33,324 bases of DNA. It comes from Schoenoplectus triqueter. Its lineage: Eukaryota > Streptophyta > Magnoliopsida > Poales > Cyperaceae. Every line of letters begins with the position of its first letter. Within the stretch, counting starts at the first letter, position 1. Under the pieces are notes generated by a model that was given only the letters and a program-made list of their open reading frames with translations, was not told the DNA's origin and searched no databases. Positions 30,267-33,324 of this stretch are shown in pieces. The position numbers were made by a program, and so were the translations under genes. The stretch covers positions 1-33,324 of the forward strand of contig CAXKVV010000373.1 in NCBI GenBank assembly GCA_964058805.1. Direction: 5' to 3'.

Positions 30267-30763
30267 ATGGTGACTAAGAGTGATTTGGATAAAATTATGG
30301 CTGATCTAAAGTCCCAGTTCGATACTCAGCTAGCTGCTCTGTGAGATCATGCCGATCTTAGTGTTCAGCAGAATGATGAACGCATGCAGCGTAGGTTAGC
30401 AACAACAGAAGAACAGAATAGATTAAAGGAGGCTCAGTGACAAACCAACATAGTCTAGGTTGTGGTGGGATGTATTCGGGAAGAGATGAATGCTAGATTT
30501 GCAACTCTAGAGTCTAAGGTGGATAGGATGTCTGGTTCTTCGTCGGGTAAGGAAATTCTCCTTACCCCTGATTAGCATCTCTCTACTTTCTGTACCACCG
30601 CGGTTCATGAAACTGGAAATGCCTTAATCGAAAGTTCTGACTTCCTCAGAAGAGAATCCAAGTTTCAGTTTCCTAGATCCGATTGTCCTGGGTTTGGGGG
30701 TGATAATCCCATTAAATGGCTCCGTAAATGTCGCTCCTTCTTCGAGCTTCACCAGGTACCGAT
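30267..30763 (+). pseudogene. Ty3-gypsy Gag N-terminal pseudogene, split by an insertion
   Basis: Begins ATG 30267 (MVTKSDLDKIMADLKSQF), with a coiled-coil-like region, then RREMN-type and FPRSDCPGFGGDNPIKWLRK, CRSFFELHQVP, the start of the gypsy Gag domain. There are four in-frame stops (at about 30342, 30438, 30456 and 30570); each is one C-to-T change from Arg CGA or Gln CAG. The frame is then interrupted at 30764 by a copia LTR. It would make the particle shell in an intact element. Confidence 0.85.
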
Positions 30764-31416
30764 TGTTGGGATTCGGAATGCCCAAATCTCATTAATGCTC
30801 AAGCTGCGGAAAGACCGTAGAACAAAAATTTTACTTCTACTTAAGTTAGGGATTAAAGTATGTCGGATAATAACCGAGAGTTACAGACATTTAATCCTTT
30901 ACAAAAGACGGTAAAATATTATTTTACTTCTAACTTAAGCTTAGGGTTAAAGTGATGTGTCGGATGATTACCGAGAGATACACACCTCTTTAAACCTTTA
31001 TTGATCTACTCCATGATTGATTTCTAAAATATTAATCTACTTAACAATTACATAGATTAATATAAGATATTATACCTCGCTTCCAAATTTTAATTGGAAT
31101 GAAAATCGGCTTGTCTCGGAGCACCAAACGTCTGATGCCTCTGTAGGTTATCCACTAGGACTAACCAGAGAGCGGCTTATTTCTTTTGCCAGAAATACTG
31201 TAAACCGCGGTTTTTCGCAAAAACACTATTCACCCGAGAAAAAGACGAAATAGTACTATTCACGACTCGCAGTAATTCTGTTTCACAAATGTGCAGAAAT
31301 ACCGCAACTTTCGTAAAAACACTATTCACCAATCCCGTGAATTCTGAAACAACCGTATACCGGGAGAGAGAAAGTAGAACTGATTTGGTGGAACTTTTTC
31401 TCTCACCCTACCCCTC

Positions 31417-31424
31417 TATTTATA
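31417..31424 (-). promoter_or_regulatory. TATA box of the copia LTR
   Basis: Minus-strand TATAAATA followed by AGAGGGGTAGGGTGAGAG, about 85 bases downstream of a repeated GATGTCAT cluster. Confidence 0.6.
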
Positions 31425-31508
31425 GAAAAAATGGAATTGACAAATTACCAAAATGCCCTCGTGAATAGTAAGGAGGTTTCAAAATGAAAAGACCAAAATA
31501 CCCTTGAG

Positions 31509-31580
31509 GATGATGTCATGGATGATGTCATATATGATGTCATGGATGATGTCATATATGATGTCATGCATGATGTCATC
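31509..31580. repeat. GATGATGTCAT tandem repeats in the LTR promoter
   Basis: Six GATGTCAT motifs in about 70 bases, alternating ATGGATG and ATATATG spacers at 13-14-base intervals. The complement, ATGACATC, is close to a bZIP-type site. Lying just upstream of the TATA box, they could act as an LTR enhancer. Confidence 0.75.
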
Positions 31581-32873
31581 TAAGATCCAAATTTATAAGT
31601 TTGCCATTGGGCTTTTGGCCAAATTACCGAAATACCCTTGGGCTTTTGGATTTTGGGCTTTTCTGATTTTGGGTTTTTAATTATTAATTAAGGCTTTAAT
31701 TATTAATGGGCTTTTGGCCCATAATTCAAATCCATAATTAACATTTAAAATCCAAATCAAATATATATATAATTGTCATCTACAATTATATTTTTCTCGG
31801 TTGTTGTTTCGGCGAATTTATACGACGTGTCCAACACGTTATAAATTCAATCTGATTTTTGCTTCTTGTCATCTCTATGACAAATATAATTATATCATAT
31901 ATAATTAATTATAACCATCTTATTATTAATTATAAATAATTTATAATTAATCAATAAGATTCTCCGATTAACTCCTATACGGTGTGACCCGACAGGATCC
32001 GTGTTATGTTGGTAAATAGAGTTAAAACCCTTTTAACTTCTATAATCATAGGAGGCATCTGGCAGAATGCACTATGACCATCCAATTACACAGATGATGA
32101 TGTACTGTACAATATCATGATCCAGTAAACTATTTACTTGTGTTTAATTCTTTTGTCTCATAGCTATCAGATCAGTTTCAAGGTAGGTATGTGTCATCCT
32201 TGCAAACTTAATCTTTTCTTGATCCTGAGTAAAATATCAAATATAATTACTCTTGTAATTATACTGCTAGCAGATAATCTTACTCTATCAAGGGGCCCAG
32301 TGATGCTATAACTCATATAGAAATATGAGGGACAATAGTACTTTTGGCAAACCATCTCTTCCTCCGCATAAGTTATGTATACCGAAGAGCTATCTTTATA
32401 GCCACCTTTTACGGATAACGTTTGGTAGAAATCACACACATACATATCTTATGTAGGAAAGATGAATACCTCATACTTTAGAATTTAATACTGAACGAAA
32501 ACATTAATGACACGAACACAATTCCATTTAATGTTTCATTCGGGGTCTATCAAATACGATGCTCCTTGAACATCTATCTATGTGATTAAAATGACAACTC
32601 TTTGTCTATGATCTGTAAAACTTGACCATCATTTAATCCACATACTAACCTGATAACGGTTAATTAGTGTTCCTGCTAATTACCTTGGTTAGTGACTTTT
32701 AAGAGTATATTCTTTATTATGAAGTTTCACAATTCCAGTCATGAACTCGGAATGATTCATAAATTCAATAATACTCAAGGAAACAAAATATCGTTTAAAT
32801 ATCCAATTCATGAACAAAGCTTTATATAATAAATTTATCGTATTATTGACTTCAAGATTATTACAAACTAACA

Positions 32874-33012
32874 ATCTCCCACTTAAGCTTGGAGTCAATC
32901 CTATTGAGTCATGCTTTATACAAATCTCTTTATTCTATAAATCTCTCAGATTTAAAGAAAAATCTCACAGCCAATATCCTATGTGTCTCAAACCCATAGA
33001 AGATATGTGCAA
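32874..33012 (-). other. Copia 3' untranslated segment with polypurine tract
   Basis: Between the Pol stop and the LTR, ending with AGTGGGAGAT-type purines directly before TGTTAG. No gene. Confidence 0.55.
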
Positions 33013-33324
33013 CTAGTGCTTGGCTTGAGGTAGAGATCTTGTAAGTGGATCAGCTGTGTTGCCGACTGTGTCAATTTTACAAATCTTTACGTCGCCTCTA
33101 TTTATGATTTTTCATATGAGGTGATAACGTCTGTGTAACCACTTACCACGAGCTCCGAGTCAACACCGTAGATGAGAAACATATCCTTAGTTCTTCTTAA
33201 GTACTTAAAGATATTCTTTGCAGCATTCCAGTGCTCCTAGCATGGATTAGCCTGATATCTACTCGTCACACTCCAAGCGTACGAGACATCAGGGCGAGTG
33301 CACAACATGGCGTACATGATAAAG
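33013..33324 (-). pseudogene. Copia Pol C-terminus with RNase H internally deleted
   Basis: From the window's right edge, the minus strand reads MYAMLCTRPDVSYAWSVTSR, then a stop (about 33240), then EHWNAAKNIFKYLRRTKDM and ELVVSGYTD, the end of reverse transcriptase and the first RNase H Asp. A stop follows at 33102-33104. About 10 bases on, KIDTVGNTADPLTRSLPQAK appears, the last stretch of copia Pol, ending at 33013. The body of RNase H between these two, usually around 90-100 residues, is absent. The polypurine tract and LTR follow at once. Confidence 0.85.

Larger units (their letters stand above)
30764..32873 (-). mobile_element. 3' LTR of a Ty1-copia element, about 2.1 kb
   Basis: On the minus strand it starts TGTTAG at 32873, after a polypurine tract (AGTGGGAGA), and ends CCAACA at 30764, giving TG...CA ends. 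TATA box TATAAATA is the complement of 31417-31424. U3 is therefore about 1.45 kb and R-U5 about 0.65 kb. It is inserted in the gypsy gag; the flanking five bases there are CCGAT (30759-30763). The other flank and the 5' LTR lie outside the window. Confidence 0.75.

Overview
This window looks like nuclear DNA of a flowering plant. It is AT-rich and gene-poor. It has one small intron-containing gene with plant-style GT-AG introns, and most of the rest is layers of broken LTR retrotransposons of the Ty1-copia and Ty3-gypsy types, with primer-binding sites matching plant initiator tRNA-Met. No rRNA, tRNA, CRISPR or bacterial-type operon was seen. The species cannot be named from the sequence.

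Layout. 1-3.1 kb: two copies of one LTR on the minus strand (1-550 and 2638-3120), rich in CTCGAG motifs. 3.7-4.9 kb: the only convincing gene, a three-exon RING-H2 membrane-anchored ubiquitin ligase with its own TATA box and polyadenylation signal. It sits between two arms of a 0.7-0.9 kb inverted repeat (1680-2388 and 5352-6228). 7.2-8.3 kb: three exon-like gene fragments; the clearest is an NDR/SF21-like exon. 8.4-8.9 kb: an LTR plus primer-binding site abutting the truncated end of a decayed minus-strand copia element (8.9-11.9 kb).

11.9-13.5 kb: a 1.6-kb palindromic 'core' module. 13.5-17 kb: a chimeric gypsy-type gag plus the last part of pol, interrupted by a fragment of an opposite-strand gypsy element. 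17.6-18.1 kb: a tandem pair of about 225-bp repeats. 18.8-29.2 kb: the most striking structure, a roughly 10.3-kb imperfect inverted repeat (two arms of 4-5 kb). Its centre is a second copy of the core module, and it has no recognisable transposase. 29.7-30.8 kb: a gypsy 5' LTR, primer-binding site and gag pseudogene. 30.8 kb to the end: a minus-strand copia element with a 2.1-kb LTR, inserted into that gag and running out of the window.

The genes do not form a pathway. The RING-H2 gene is the likely host gene; everything else is repeat biology: nested insertion, internal deletion, and growth of foldback structures. The best candidate for something undescribed is the giant foldback with its duplicated, motif-arrayed core.
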